From NCBI RefSeq assembly GCF_004210375.1, contig NW_027467782.1, forward strand, positions 23,353,276 to 23,417,275: a DNA stretch of 64,000 nt, written 5' to 3'. The stretch comes from Tachypleus tridentatus (Eukaryota > Arthropoda > Merostomata > Xiphosura > Limulidae). Both the position numbers and the translations under genes were made by a program. A model generated the notes under the pieces. That model worked only from the letters and a program-made list of their open reading frames with translations. It was not told the DNA's origin and made no database searches. Shown one piece after another: positions 11,847 to 24,206 of this stretch (position 1 is the first letter of the stretch; each line of letters begins with the position of its first letter).

Positions 11847-12970
11847 GGTCAGTTCTTGGGATTGAGCCTGTCGTGATAAAGTTAAACAATGAAGAATCAA
11901 TCAAAGTTTTCATGTTAGTCACACACATTCTTTAAATTTTGAGGTTTGAAACATTATTTTTTTGGACCATTTGATCCTGGGCAAGTTATTAGTGCTCTCA
12001 CTCACTAACTTATATCTTATTGTACTTTTCAGTCTTGTGTCCTTTCTGAGATATTTTATAAAGTGATATGACAGTAATTTTGAAACTGTTTTTTCTACAT
12101 TTCCTTCTAGTGTAGAACAGGAGGGTGTTTGTTTGATCTCTCTTTGCAGTTAGCTATAATTGTGGTAGGGAAGCAGTTCATTAACGCCGTGGTGGAAGTG
12201 GGTGTTCTGTACGTTTTTTAGTTAAAATAGATATTTATTGTACTAATTTCATGGAAGAACATTATCTATGACAGTTGGCTCATTCTGAGACTTAAGAACT
12301 GTGCTGTAGTTTTTTTTTAAAGTGATTTTGATATTTTCAAGATTCATAGTTTATTAATGTTCAGTCAAACATGTAGCAAGTCATGTTTCGTCTGATGAGA
12401 TGTAATTTGGCATTAGCACTCCCAAGTAAATACAGTACTAACACTACTGTTAGTAAACTTAATACAGTTTTACTACTGTTACCTTGTACGTTAAAACACG
12501 CAATTATTTACTTTAACTGATAGTAAAAGACTTAGGTCATCGAAAGACTTTCCAAACAGTTTCATGTTGTGCTTTACCAAACCTCTGTCATGTCTCTAAT
12601 ATTGATTGCTGGGTGACGAATTAGTGAAAAAAATTACCATAAATTATCATTAAAAAAAAATGAAAAGCGACACATCCAACGTTTGTTTTGCTTGTTACAC
12701 TTTGTATTTCCTTCTATAACATTTTTTTCTTCAATAATACTGTGAGATTCCTAATCTCAAAATCAATTTTAAAGTTTTAAAGATCCATTTTTATACAGAC
12801 TAGTTAAATCCAGTTTCTGGAGTCCTCCGCAATAAGTTATCGTGTATTTTAACTGTATCTAGTTACCTCAAACTTACCACTGCATTTTACCTCTTATCAT
12901 CATGAATATGATAGTACCTTTGGATATCTTTGCATATGTTCACTAGTATAAATCCAACTTTTTACAATGC
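11847..12970. other. Non-coding DNA
   Basis: Moderately AT-rich sequence with no frame, RNA or repeat that I can support. Confidence 0.5.
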
Positions 12971-13200
12971 TCGGGCATGGCCACGTGGTTAAGGCACTCG
13001 ACTTGTAATCCAAGGGTCTTGGGCTCAAATCCCCGTCACACCAAACATGCTCGCCCTTTCAGCCATTATAATGTGGTAGTCAATCCCATTATTCGCTGAT
13101 AAAAGAGTAGCCCAAGGTGGTGATTACTATCTGTCTTCTGTCTAGTCTTACACTATTAAATTAGGGACACATAACCCTCGTGTAGCTTTGTGCGAAATTT
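12971..13200 (+). mobile_element. tRNA-derived SINE (type 1), diverged
   Basis: The head reads GGGCATGGCCACGTGGTTAA with a B-box-like GGGCTCAAATCCCC. The core passes through AAAGAGTAGCCCAAGG and TCTAGTCTTACACTA, and the tail ends GTAGCTTTGTGCGAAATT. It is shorter and more diverged than the 52001-52276 copy. Confidence 0.9.
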
Positions 13201-14290
13201 CATAACGATAAGGTAAGATCCTACTCACATGAATCCAAAATTTAAATTTCAAGCATAACATCTTTAAAATATATGCATAAATTCTCACCACATTTTTATT
13301 TTTGTAATTTTAAGTTTTAAAACATGGATTATATATATTATGATCTATGATTAATTTACAGATTCTATGAATAAGGAAACCTGTCAAAAAGCATAATGAA
13401 AATTTTAATCTGTTGAAGTGTGTTCTGACTTTACTGGATAAAAGTCATTTTAATCATTTTTACAACTTCATTAACAATATATTTATAAAAAACTAATGCT
13501 TCTATTATTAAAACCTATATAAAATAAGTTACAACAAAATAACAATTATTCATAACATCTTTCCTGAAATAGTAAGTTCAGGTTTTTATATTATTTTAAA
13601 GAAACTTTAATATTGCACATTGATGTCATTTCAAAATTTTATTGTAATCACCCCTTTCAAGACAACAACTCTGAGTTCTATCTTAAAACATATTATTTTA
13701 CCTACATAGCAGTTGGATCATTTGTTAAGCCTTAATATGCTGTGCTCATAGATTATTAATTGAAAAATAACTTGTATGAAGTTTTAACATACTATAAAAC
13801 ACTTAGCCTTTCTTTACCATGTTTACATTCTACAATCTATGATATCAAAACTTCATCAAAGGTCAGTAGACTTAAAATATGTCGTATACTTGTGGTTTCC
13901 ATTTACATGTTATCTCAGTAAAATATGCTATATAGATCATAAAATTACTGTGAAAGTAGCCAATAGAAATTTCAAATCATCATTGTCTAATTCAATGGAT
14001 AATATTATATTTGAATTAAATTAAGAGTTTACACAGTACACAATTTTATACTATTTTAATCATCAAGTGTTAGAATAAAACTGTGATCAATAGCTAAAAA
14101 TACAAAGTCTAGTTTGTGGATTCAGTTATTTACATTACAGTAGTTGAATAAAGGAGAACAGCAAGAGAAATCCGTTCACTTTATAAAGTAACAAATAATG
14201 CAAACAAAGCACTAGCAATGTAAAATGTTAGAAATAATTGAAAAGTAAAATTAAAGTCAAGTTTTGTTTTACAATTAAAATGGTAAACAC
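13201..14290. other. AT-rich non-coding DNA
   Basis: No supportable gene. The open frame at 13839-14024 is of chance size. Confidence 0.5.
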
Positions 14291-14790
14291 TGATTGCAGA
14301 GATGCCAACCATTACGATTTGAGCGTAACCATTACGACTAAACGTTCATCCAGACAAATATTACGACTTGTTGCAACTCCCAAATTATTATATATTATAT
14401 AGGCCTATACAATAAAGTGATAAATTGTTCCCCCAGGGCTTGAAAGGGGTGAAAAGGAAATTTCTAGTGAGATACAGATAAATTTTGATTATAAATAAAA
14501 GACACAGTCCAAATGGCTACTTGCAATAATCATGTTTGTGCTTGAAATAATAAAAAATATTTGTATCTCTGACCTCTACCAATAGTTTTAGTGTGGTGCT
14601 TCTCCATACTGGGTACATGGGGGAATCTATAGTTACGTCATCAGTGCTTGTCAGCCACTCAGCGCTCGTGTAGATGGGTATTTCTATTGGCATAGAAACA
14701 CCAATGTGATCGTTCACAAGATAAAAAAAAATAAAGAGGCCTCGCTCACCAGATTGTCTTGTTTCTGGCAAATCTAAAAGGACTAAAACT

Positions 14791-17170
14791 GTGAATCAAA
14801 ATTTAGAAAAAGAGTATAGTGCAAAATTTTCGGTCATTGCATCAAAAGTCAGTGACAGTTATGTGTTTTGTACAGTTTGTCATATCGATTTTTTTGTGGT
14901 GCATACAAAATCAGCATCTCACCATAAAAAGGCTGAGGTGAAGACAAAAACAATGCAGATAACGACATTTATGAGTAAAAATTCAGAATATGAAACCATA
15001 AATGCAGAAGTGATGTTCATGTAATTCGTCATTGCTCATAATTTACCCATAGCTGTAGCCGATCATGCAGGACATCTATTCAGAAAAATGTTCCCAGACT
15101 GATATAGCGAAAAAATATGGTTGTGCTAGAACTAAAACTACAGCCATTGTACAAATGTTTGGTTGTGAAGATGACAAAATGATTTCAAACATACTTACTA
15201 ACAGTGTTTACAGTTTAGCCACAGATGGATCCACAGATATGGATGACTCAAAACTCTATCCAGTGGCTGTACGATATCTTGACCCTTTACTTGGAAAAAT
15301 TGTTTGTTCTCTTTTGACAATGGTGGAATGGAAAGAAGCTACAATGGGAAAGAATATTTAAGCTTTTGGACCATGAACTGACAAAGAGGAAAATTCCATG
15401 GGAAATCTGTCTTAGTTTTTCTTCAGACAATGGCTGGTATAGGTAAAGGTGTGACAGGACACATCTCAAGATGACAGCCCAGCATTTACTTCATGGGCTG
15501 TGCCTGTCACCTCATGAATATTGCTGCCCAGAAAGCTTCCAGAAAACTGCCCTGCCTAGTTTCTGATATACTGATATATATCTACTATTTTCTGGACAAA
15601 AGTGCTAGCAGAAAACAACATTTCAAAGAGTTTCAAGGATTGTATGACAAAGAAACAAGAAAAACTCTACAACTTGTTAACACAAGATGGCTATCACTTG
15701 GGATGTGCCTCAACAGAATATTGGACATGTGGAAGCCATTGAAGAAGTATTTTTCACTGTGAAAAGGAAAAACTAGATTCAAAAGGAGCTAGGCATGCAG
15801 CTCAGTCAGGTAGCAAGACTAACAGTCAGGATATCCTCTCAGCCACACAGGGACACAGTCAAGACACCCTCTCGGCCACACAGAGACACAGTCAAGACAC
15901 CCTCTCGGCCACACAGAGACACAGTCAAGACACCCTCTCGGCCACACAGAGACACAGTCAAGACACCCTCTCGGCCACACAGGGACACAGTCAAGACACC
16001 CTCTCGGCCACACAGGGACACAGTCAAGACACCCTCTCGGCCACACAGGGACACAGTCAAGACACCCTCTCGGCCACACAGGGACACAGTCAAGATATCT
16101 TCTCAGCCACACAGGGACACAAGACAAGAGTCTCCAAAAACAGACAAAGAAACATTTGATATCACTCAATATATGTTTAGGCAGTCTGACCTTGAACTAA
16201 AGAAGAGACAATCAATGAAAAAGAGAAGAAAACAAAAGCTAGCAAGGAAGTAACCAAGAAAAGTTATGTGCAGAGCAAGTTAGATAAGTTGACAGTTTCT
16301 TGGACAACAAAATGAACTTGTTATTTTGTCTTTTTCTTTAGTCGGCAATTCCTTTATTTGAGAAAGCCAATTTGATATTGCAAAGAGAAGAACCTTGCAT
16401 ACACATTATGCATAGAACTCTGATTAAACAAGTTAAAAATATACTTGTCAGATACATCAAGCCAGTGAAGGCAACATCACTGAACTTGATAACAACAATA
16501 AATCCTTATACAAATCTGATGAGGCAGTTTCTATTGGAAATGCTGCCAAGGAATACATTGTTAAATATGAAAAGGACCTGGACCTGATCAGCTTCTACAC
16601 CAGTGTCAATAAATACTATATTGCAGCTACAAATTACATGATGAAACATTTCCCTCTAAATGATGAACTTCTGATTCATGCAGAGGTTGCTGATCCAAAA
16701 CTGAAAGTAAGCAAAGATTTCTCTTCTCTACACTTCTTCACAGACAGGTATTCTGTCCTTGCAAATACACATGAGCACAACACTATTGACAAGTTGAAAG
16801 GGCAATATTTGAACTACTAAATTGATATTTTCTCAGAAACTGTCCTTCAGTTGAATGTTGACAAGTTTTGGGTTCAGCTGTCTACAGTTAAGGATGGAAA
16901 TGGTAACCAGAAGTATGACTTTCTGTGTAGGGTTATGCTTGGAATTCTTACAATCTTCCATTCTAATGCTGACAGTAAAAGGATATTTAGTTTAGAGACT
17001 AAAACAAAAGCAAGTTCAGACCAAACTTGAGCACCTCAGTTTTGAGCAGTATTATAATGCACAAGATGTGTATGCAGTCAAATGGACAATGTTGTTGTAA
17101 CTCCCAACCATCCAGAGACATTCTCATGAAAGCAAAGGCTACAACAGCTGCAAAACTATTACAATAAGCA
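14791..17170 (+). pseudogene. hAT-family transposase (KIAA1586/ZNF862-like), disrupted
   Basis: The order of motifs is that of domesticated-type hAT transposases. A BED/TTF-like zinc region comes first (FCTVCHIDF, then SASHHKK, 14860-14935). Then DIAKKYGCARTKTTAIVQ (near 15100), the catalytic-core start SLATDGSTDMDDSKLYPVAV (15210-15270), and MGCACHLMNIAAQKAS (15493-15540). RKTLQLVNTRWLSLGMCL lies near 15660, and a C-terminal dimerisation piece VMLGILTIFHSNADSKRIFS near 16930-16990. Several frame changes (for example around 15024, 15360, 15760 and 16250) and stops break the reading frame. A 33-bp minisatellite is expanded inside it at 15824-16120. It most resembles the KIAA1586-like group, by memory of its motifs. 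Confidence 0.88.
15824..16120 (+). repeat. 33-bp minisatellite inside the hAT gene, exactly 9 units
   Basis: Nine 33-bp units (297 bp) start with AGTCAAGACACCCTCTCGGC. The first and last are variants (GGATATCC and GATATCTTC). The seven central ones differ only at CAGAGACAC/CAGGGACAC. Thirty-three is a multiple of three, so the host frame is kept (SQDTLSATQRH per unit in one frame, KTPSRPHRDTV in another). The unit lacks stops in several frames on both strands, which explains overlapping long open frames. Confidence 0.97.
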
Positions 17171-17500
17171 TCATAAACATGATATAAACTAGTCCTTACA
17201 CAAAGGCTTTTTCTGCTTACTGTTTGTGCATGTTCAGTGTTGTTTTACCAGTACATTTGTTACTCTGAACTAAATAAAAAACATAATTTCAAAATATTTT
17301 TTAAAATTTATTTATTAAATACACAAAACACAGTCATAAATGAGCAATCTATAGCAGTAATAAATAATAATAGTTATAATAATAATATAATAATAAACAG
17401 CTTAGAGACATTGGTCAGGCCTAGTAGCCACAAATGATAAAGGACTCTGTCTACAATCATTATGCTCAGTCATTTGAAATAGTTGGCATCTTTGTGATTG

Positions 17501-18094
17501 TACTTTAATGTGAGAATTCTTTCTAATGATTTACATTTGAAATTGTGACTGTTGAAATTACATGGAAGCAAAAAAAGTTACTAATTTGTTCATAAGTAAA
17601 GATTTAAAACAGGATTTGTGGCATTAAACTTTGAATAAAGAGTGATAAAAAGAAAAGACTGTAAAAATAAGAATTAACCAATATGCACAACAATTCTTAG
17701 GCAACATTTGCCTATTGTCATCTGACTGAATAGTGGGGTTTGAAAACCAACATTTCAGTACATCAGCAACCCCAAAAGGCAAGACATTTCTGTTGCAACA
17801 GAATGTAAAACGCAAGCCCTCAGATTAACAATATGTCATATTACCAAAATGATCCCAAGTTCAGATAAAATTAACACCCCAGTGTAACCCTTTATAATCT
17901 AGTGGGTAGTATAATGCCACCTTTGGCCTTGGATTGTGAGAGTCAATAAGTAATAAAAGTCACAGTAACTAAAATACAGAAACTTCAAACACACCTTGCT
18001 CACTTTGAGATATTTTAAATTATAATTTTGATTTTTTTAGTTAAATGATGATTTGTAATACAATAAAAATAACTATATAACTATTTAGTATGTA
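17501..18094. other. Non-coding DNA
   Basis: No supportable gene or repeat. Confidence 0.5.
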
Positions 18095-18102
18095 GCTATG
18101 CA

Positions 18103-18554
18103 CACGGGTGTAGATTTTTTTATACCCGATGGGGGATGATTTTTGCAACCACTTATGTGGACTGTTAAATTTGCAAGTTGGTAATCTGTGATTACGTGAA
18201 CCTGAAAGCTGTAAACATGCAGTTACAGAGTAATCTTGTTGCCACGATACTTGCATGTATACTTAGGTCTACTGTCTGATACTTATGAACTATCGCTTAG
18301 ATCGAAAAGCTCAGAAGCATGCCTATATTAAAGATGTACATTTCGGCTACTGAAAGTGCCTACATCTAGGCCTAATTATGTAATTCGATTGGTAAGAACA
18401 CGAGAATCACAAGAACAAACACACAATTTGTAGGTCTGTGATGCAATAAAACAATTCAACAGACCAAACTGAAGGGGGGATGATTGTATGCACTATAACC
18501 CCTACCTAAAATGAAGGGGATGTATACCCTCCATCCCCCAGGATCTACACCCTG
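18103..18554. mobile_element. hAT-type MITE with perfect 8-bp target duplication
   Basis: The element begins CACGGGTGTAGAT and ends ATCTACACCCTG (reverse complement CAGGGTGTAGAT). It is flanked on both sides by GCTATGCA (18095-18102 and 18555-18562). Near each end is a GGGGGATG/CATCCCCC stretch, so the inverted repeats extend imperfectly inward. Length is 452 bp with no coding capacity. The 8-bp duplication and CAGGG terminus are hAT characteristics. Confidence 0.88.
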
Positions 18555-18562
18555 GCTATGCA

Positions 18563-19559
18563 TGACCTGCAACTGTTGACCTGAAAGCCAATTTTTGTAC
18601 ATATACTATAGCATGCCTAGTGACATCATGCTCTAGGCTATTTTGTTGAAATATTTAGATGTTTGTAGTTAACCACAGAGCTACATAATGGAATATCTGT
18701 GCTGTGCCCACAATGAGTACTGAAACCCAGTTTTTAGAATTTCACATTTGCAGATATAAGATTGAGTCACTGGGAGGCATTGTTGAAAGAACTGCTGCAG
18801 TGAATAAAATTGTCTAAAACATTAAAACCACTTTAAATACAGTATTCACTTCACTATTTTAAAATGTAAAAGTTATCTATGTCCTCTTTTTACAACTTTA
18901 TGTACATGTTTAAAGTAGACCTCATAATATTTATCTTTGTTCAAAGCCAAATTTTATGATACCCGTATTTACAATGGCCTTGAAATATACAACAGTTATT
19001 TTAATGGGAAAAAAATGCCCATGACAGTTACTTTTATGATGGGTCATGGGTCAAAGGACGTCACATATATATATATAAAACCTAAAAAAAACAACTTTGT
19101 TTAACATCTTCCACATTCAAAATTTTAAAAAGCTTAGAGACCTATGTCCAGCAGCAACCAATTTCAAGTCTTAGCGACAACAGACAATTGTATGCTTTAT
19201 TTCTTGACTTATTGTTTTATATTTCAATAAACATAAGTTTAATAATTTATTCCTAAATAGTAATAATTTATATACATATATAATGTACAATAATTGAAAT
19301 GTGACTGTATATTACAAAATACTACTCCACTAAAACACAGCCAAGACAGAGAAGACTAAAGGTCAATTTTATATTATTGAATACATATCATGAGTACACT
19401 TGCACCTCATCAATGCAATTTATGTAATGTTAGCTGGGCATGACTGGAAGAATCAACATAATATAAAATATTAAATATATAGCATTATGAGACTTAATCA
19501 ACTTAAACTAAACATTTGTATTTTTGTGTTATACTATGTAATCATTCCAGCATGAAAAC
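18563..19559. other. Non-coding DNA with a SINE type 2 fragment
   Basis: A minus-strand piece at about 18680-18760 (GAATATCTGTGCTGTGCCC, then ACTGAAACCCAG) belongs to the short tRNA-related SINE type. The rest shows nothing. Confidence 0.5.
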
Positions 19560-19960
19560 AAAAATAATTTATATTTCCTATTTTTTTTATGATGGTTATG
19601 ATGTTGGTCAGTTCATAGACCCCACAAATGGTATAGAAAAAAACATGAAATGTCAAATCTTACTAAAAACAAACATTTGAAATATATTTAGGAGGTTCTA
19701 GAGATTAAGCAAATAATATCCAAGATTTTTACAACGAAGAATAGTTTTCTTAACTATAACACAAAACCCCTTTGTACTTGGACTAGTAACAAAACAATTT
19801 TCACAAACAAATATTTAGTAAAAAATATTTAATTAGAAATCTAATTTTCTGTGTACAAAAACTTATAATCTTTAAAATTCCAAAGTATTTCCCCTAGAAG
19901 TTTGTTTTTTTTGTTTTTGTAATGCAATTTAACAACAGGTACATCAAAGCAGTTCAAAAA
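19560..19960. repeat. Dispersed repeat family R1, partial copy
   Basis: It aligns with 2480-2790 and 23100-23430. Landmarks are GATGGTTATGATGTTGGTC (compare GTGGTTATGAGGTTGGTC at 23133), TTTAGGAGGTTCTAGAGATT, and AAATATTTAGTAAAAAATAT. Confidence 0.6.
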
Positions 19961-21221
19961 AACCTCATTGAGTTAAAGTATATTAAAGTATTGTAAATAT
20001 CTTGAGAAAATATGAATAAATGTAGACAAACAGTTAGAAAATGACCTTTAGGATGTATTATGTCCTGAGAGAGGATGCCTCCCACAGTGCAAGTGTCCAA
20101 TGGACAGTGGAACACATGCCAAAGACTTGTGTATCATCCACCATCTTGAAAACATGAGAATTCTGATCAAGGATAAAATTCTGCTGGTGATGAGAACCAG
20201 ATATTTTTTTAAGGTATACTATTACTGGGATTTACATCAGATGTGTGTGCATTCTATTGTTCTAACAGAAAGCTCAGAACTGTCAAAAAGCAAACAACTG
20301 TTTAAAAGAGCAACCAATAAATAACCTTAAATCTCAGCAACAAGATCATGAAAAGTTATTTGGCAGATTTGATGCCAAACATTACCAAACTAATCACTGC
20401 CCTATAGGGTAGAGGACTGTATATTTTATATAGGCTGTCTTATACTTTCACTTTGTCAGTGCCAGCCCAAAAAAAGCAAATGGAACAGTTAAAGACAAAA
20501 CTGTCATTAGGTAATTTCAGTATTATGAAATGTTTTAATTTCTTGTACTGATTAAATCTTGCTTTTTTTGAATATTTTTATCACATTTGAATTCATTGTA
20601 TTCAAACAATTCACAGAAATAAACTTATTACTTATTAAAAACTTTATTTGTTAAATATAAGCTGAATTTGACCACAAATATTGTTAGTAAAAATTACAAA
20701 TAGTGATGTCATTTAGAAAGGTGAGATTCAAAGGTCATCAATAGATCTTTGTTAAATTTTCTGATTTTTCTTGTGACTTATAGCTAAGAGTAATGACTAC
20801 TGCAATTAGTAAAGTATCAAAAGAAGTATGTAAATGAATGTTAATCAATTGGACAGATGTAGAGTACATATTGAAAAATATTAAATAAGGTGTTTTAATG
20901 TTATCTCAAAACAACATCTCACAAAATTTTGAAAACCTCCCAACCTGTAAAACCATAAAATAAGATATAAAAATTATTCCACATTATTTAAGCAGAAATG
21001 AGATATAATTTAGTAAGTTTGTGCTAGGTTCTTTGCATTTTGTCAAGTACTCTCATTGAGACAGGACAAAAAATCAGGTGATATTAACAACATACAGAAA
21101 AGTAGAAGGATAAATACATTTACTATTATGTGCTTGTTGACTATTTTCACACATGCACACACATACATACATATATATTAATGTATTAGGAGAGTTACTA
21201 AAATGTTATTATACTACTTAC
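19961..21221. other. Non-coding DNA downstream of the last PAF1 exon found
   Basis: I searched the minus strand here for the next conserved PAF1 block (HYSKPGVTP / VFPDY) and did not see it. The stretch 20041-20330 is somewhat GC-richer, but its open frame has no recognisable features. Confidence 0.5.
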
Positions 21222-21327
21222 AGGTTTCTGGGCATCTTCAAAAGTTTTATTAATAGCATTAATTTGACTTTCTCTGTCCATATAAAGGTTTTCTTCTTTG
21301 AACAATTTCTTGACATTGTATCCAACT
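21222..21327 (-). CDS. PAF1: PAF1 (RNA polymerase II-associated factor 1), exon 3 of 3 found
   Basis: A 106-nt exon lies between TTTCTGCAG| and CCT|GTAAGT on the minus strand. It enters in phase 2, completing the codon left by the 24105-24206 exon, and leaves in phase 0. It encodes VGYNVKKLFKEENLY followed by MDRESQINAINKTFEDAQKP. This matches the conserved PAF1 block in which human has KTFEDAQKS. PAF1 is the founding subunit of the nuclear PAF1 complex (with CTR9, LEO1, CDC73, RTF1/SKI8), which rides elongating RNA polymerase II and supports H2B ubiquitylation. The next conserved block was not found downstream in this window. Confidence 0.85.
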
Positions 21328-24104
21328 CTGCAGAAAGGTAAGTGAAATAAACAATAATTGAAATACAAATGTAAAGTGTGAGTCTAATGAGTGTATTGTA
21401 TGACTGATCAGTAACTACAGTTAAACCTATGTTTAGAGATATTATAGAATAAGAAAACTCTTCAAGAATGTAGTTTTTTTTAAATCACAGTAAAATTTAA
21501 TTTAATAGCTATTTTCACAAATGTTAAAAGACAATTAACTAAATATTAAGAAAAAACAGTAAAGTAGCATATACTAAAAGTATAATTAAGTAAAAACTGC
21601 AAGACAGGTATCTCAAAACTCTGATAATACCTATTTAAATTTAACTAATAATCAATATGTTTGGAAAAACATACTTCAAAAGAAAAAGAATATACTTGAA
21701 TTTCAAGAATATGCTTTTCTAATGGTTACATTAAGATGGTAAACTGTGTAAAACATTTCAGTTCAATTTCAAATACAAGAAATAGTCTAAGTCCTATGTA
21801 CTGTATAATCACTTTCAAAAATTATACTGTTTGACAACTAAGAACATTTGAAGTTGAATATTTTTAGACTACATAAGGCAAGAACATAAAGTGAGCATAA
21901 CAGATCAGAGAAATACCAACCAATTAAATCACTGTTTATATATACCTATGTGTCTCATTCAGAGCTACTTACAATGAAGACTTTTCAGTGTATTTGCTGA
22001 TCAGATTCAAGATTATCAGAAATTGAAAACATGTCAAAAGGCATGTACAGGACATACAAATTTTCTTGGTTGAAATTTACAAGTTTGCTCATTAACCAAT
22101 TCAATACATAATCCTTAACATGTGGGTGCACATATTTTCAGCTTGCAGCTCTTGTTAGACATATATGCTTGAACAATACATGTATATGCTAACTGTTATG
22201 ACCTAAATGTTAGCCCTATTCAACATTTTAAGCTGCTATACTTTCATTACATTTTTTTAAAGTTTATGAATGATTAATCAGATGATAAATGTTAAAACTG
22301 CTATAAGATAAAATTTGGCAGACTTTTAGTAATGTAATGCAATCATGTTACCGTATCCAATAATATAAAATTGGCCCATTCTTGGTTGTGTTTCAGTGGA
22401 CTAATATTTTGTATTATACAGTAACATTTAAACTATTAAACACACACACACACACACACATTATTACTATTTAGAGACAAGTTTTGAAACTTTTCTTAAA
22501 ATATAGAACAATAACTAAAGAAGTAAAGCAAACAATTATCTCTTCCAGTTATGACCTTTGAACTTGGTTGCTGCTGGTCATAGATTGCTAAGTTTTTTTT
22601 AAATTTCTAATGTGGATGATACCAAACAAAATATTTGTAAGGTTTTATATAAACAGTTGAATAACCAACAAATCATAAATAACTATACTGATGCAATGCC
22701 AGTCAACAGCCAAAAAAGAAGACCCAGGTAAGTAATATATTTCTTGTTTTTCATGGGTACTCTAACTATTATTATAAAAGTAACTAAAATGTATAAAAAT
22801 TAGAAACTTATTAGATCAGGCAAGATTAGGTAAGATAATGAAGCAAAAACATAAAAATTCTACACAGGGTATGCTAGCAGGCAGCTCATGCATTAAATAA
22901 TTTGATACCAGTATAATGGGAGCTGTTTGTTAATGGAATAATTTAAAACTTATTTGACAGAATTATCAGTAAGACATGATTCAAATATCAATAAAACAGT
23001 AAAACATATAAATTGGTGTATACAGTTATTAATTTTAAGATATTTAGGATAAACAAATACAGTTTCCTGTTACAACCTGCAGTCACTCAAGAAAGAAAAA
23101 AAGTAATTTAGATTTATTTCCTGATTTTTATTGTGGTTATGAGGTTGGTCGAATTGATCAACCCAGTTTAAAGCTAGGGTAGAGAAATTAACAGCTAAAA
23201 TATAATGATTTCCTTTAAAAAAAAATCATACCTATTTATGAGATTTCACAAATTATGCAAACCAATTATGACAATTCTAGGATGCATAAAAGTATTTTTG
23301 ACACTAACATAAAACTCACTTTGAACTCAGAGCAGTCAACACTGACTACACACGTTCCTGGAGAAATTTATTTTAAAAGTACTTAATTAAAAACTCCAAC
23401 TTTTATCTCCAAAAGACTCGTAAAATGTACTAATAGTACATGAAATTTAATGAATATATGCTTACATTATCAAAAGTTATTGCATCACTAATCTCTTGGT
23501 TACTTTAATGCTCAGAAGTTAAGTGCAGTACACCTAGCCCATATCAAAAGCTAAGTAGTTAAAAACAGATTGAGGACTAGCTTAGAAAATAGTAATGTAA
23601 AACATTTAGTACAGCTGTCTAAAGAAGGAAAATATCTGTTACCTTACACGTTTGTTTAATGAATCCAGTGAAAAAAGATCAGAGAAAAAATGGAACACTG
23701 TGTTAATGTTACAACAACTCAAAGTTTTATAAAAACATAATGAAACATAATACATATACCTAACTGGTATGTAAATAAGCTTTAGCTTTTTAAATAAGAA
23801 CTGACTGTTGTAGAAGAAACTTAAGTTGGAAAGTTGTAATTATACATGCATTCTGATGTACAGAATAATGATCTTGAAGTAACAGAACTTGCTTTTGTAT
23901 TTAATAATAATACCAGAAGCTAATACTTTTAAAATGCCAAAAAAAGTAAAGACATTAATCTCATTACACATGGAAAAGCAACAGTCAAAGTTACAAATAA
24001 TATAAATGTATATAAACAGAATACCAAAAGCATTATATTACACCCTAATTTTTCTTACGCACAAGTAAATATACTCCATTTTCAGGACTCGTGTATACAC
24101 TTAC
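21328..24104 (-). other. PAF1 intron (2.8 kb)
   Basis: It is bounded by AAA|GTAAGT and TTTCTGCAG|. It contains a (CA)n tract (22440-22460) and R1 repeat copy 3 (22510-23430). No other exon was seen on either strand. Confidence 0.75.
22510..23430. repeat. Dispersed repeat family R1, copy 3
   Basis: Same order of blocks as 1690-2790: AAGTAAAGCAAACAATTATC, GTTGCTGCTGGTCATAG, TTGAATAACC, and a distal part with GTGGTTATGAGGTTGGTC. It lies inside the PAF1 intron. Confidence 0.6.
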
Positions 24105-24206
24105 TTTGTTTCAGTTTTGTCATTAGAAACTCCATATCTGTTGAACTCTGTAGAAATGTACTCAGTTTTCTTCAGCCTAGGTACAGCTTTGTTGTGATGT
24201 CGTGAT
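24105..24206 (-). CDS. PAF1: PAF1, exon 2 of 3 found
   Basis: A 102-nt exon lies between TGTGCCTAG| and AAA|GTAAGT, entering after two bases of a codon and leaving after two. It encodes [13 protein letters not shown], then [16 protein letters not shown], then [16 protein letters not shown] is essentially the PAF1 signature. The family usually has Trp before the Leu (VPW-L-R/K-KTEYIS), whereas this copy has Arg (VPRLKKTEY). That is a substitution at a normally near-invariant position. Phases at both ends agree with the neighbouring exons, so this is a spliced gene and not a processed copy. Confidence 0.9.

Larger units (their letters stand above)
14297..17494 (+). mobile_element. hAT DNA transposon, near-complete, inactive
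   Basis: The left terminus reads CAGAGATGCCAACCATTA and the right terminus, reverse-complemented, reads CAAAGATGCCAACTATTT. The hexamer TGATTG directly flanks both ends (14291-14296 and 17495-17500), probably part of the target duplication; hAT elements normally make 8 bp. Just inside the left end, ATTACGA occurs three times (from 14331, 14352 and 14381), like subterminal transposase-binding repeats. The 3.2-kb interior carries a transposase gene with multiple frameshifts and stops. The element is therefore dead but structurally intact. Confidence 0.9.

Noticed and set aside
15795..16253. Overlapping open frames on both strands (KTPSRPHRDTV and CVPVWPRGCLD repeats)
   Set aside because: They are different frames of the 33-bp array inside the dead hAT transposase gene.
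21153..21341. Plus-strand open frame of 62 codons
   Set aside because: It is antisense to the PAF1 exon at 21222-21327, which has matching phases and family similarity.
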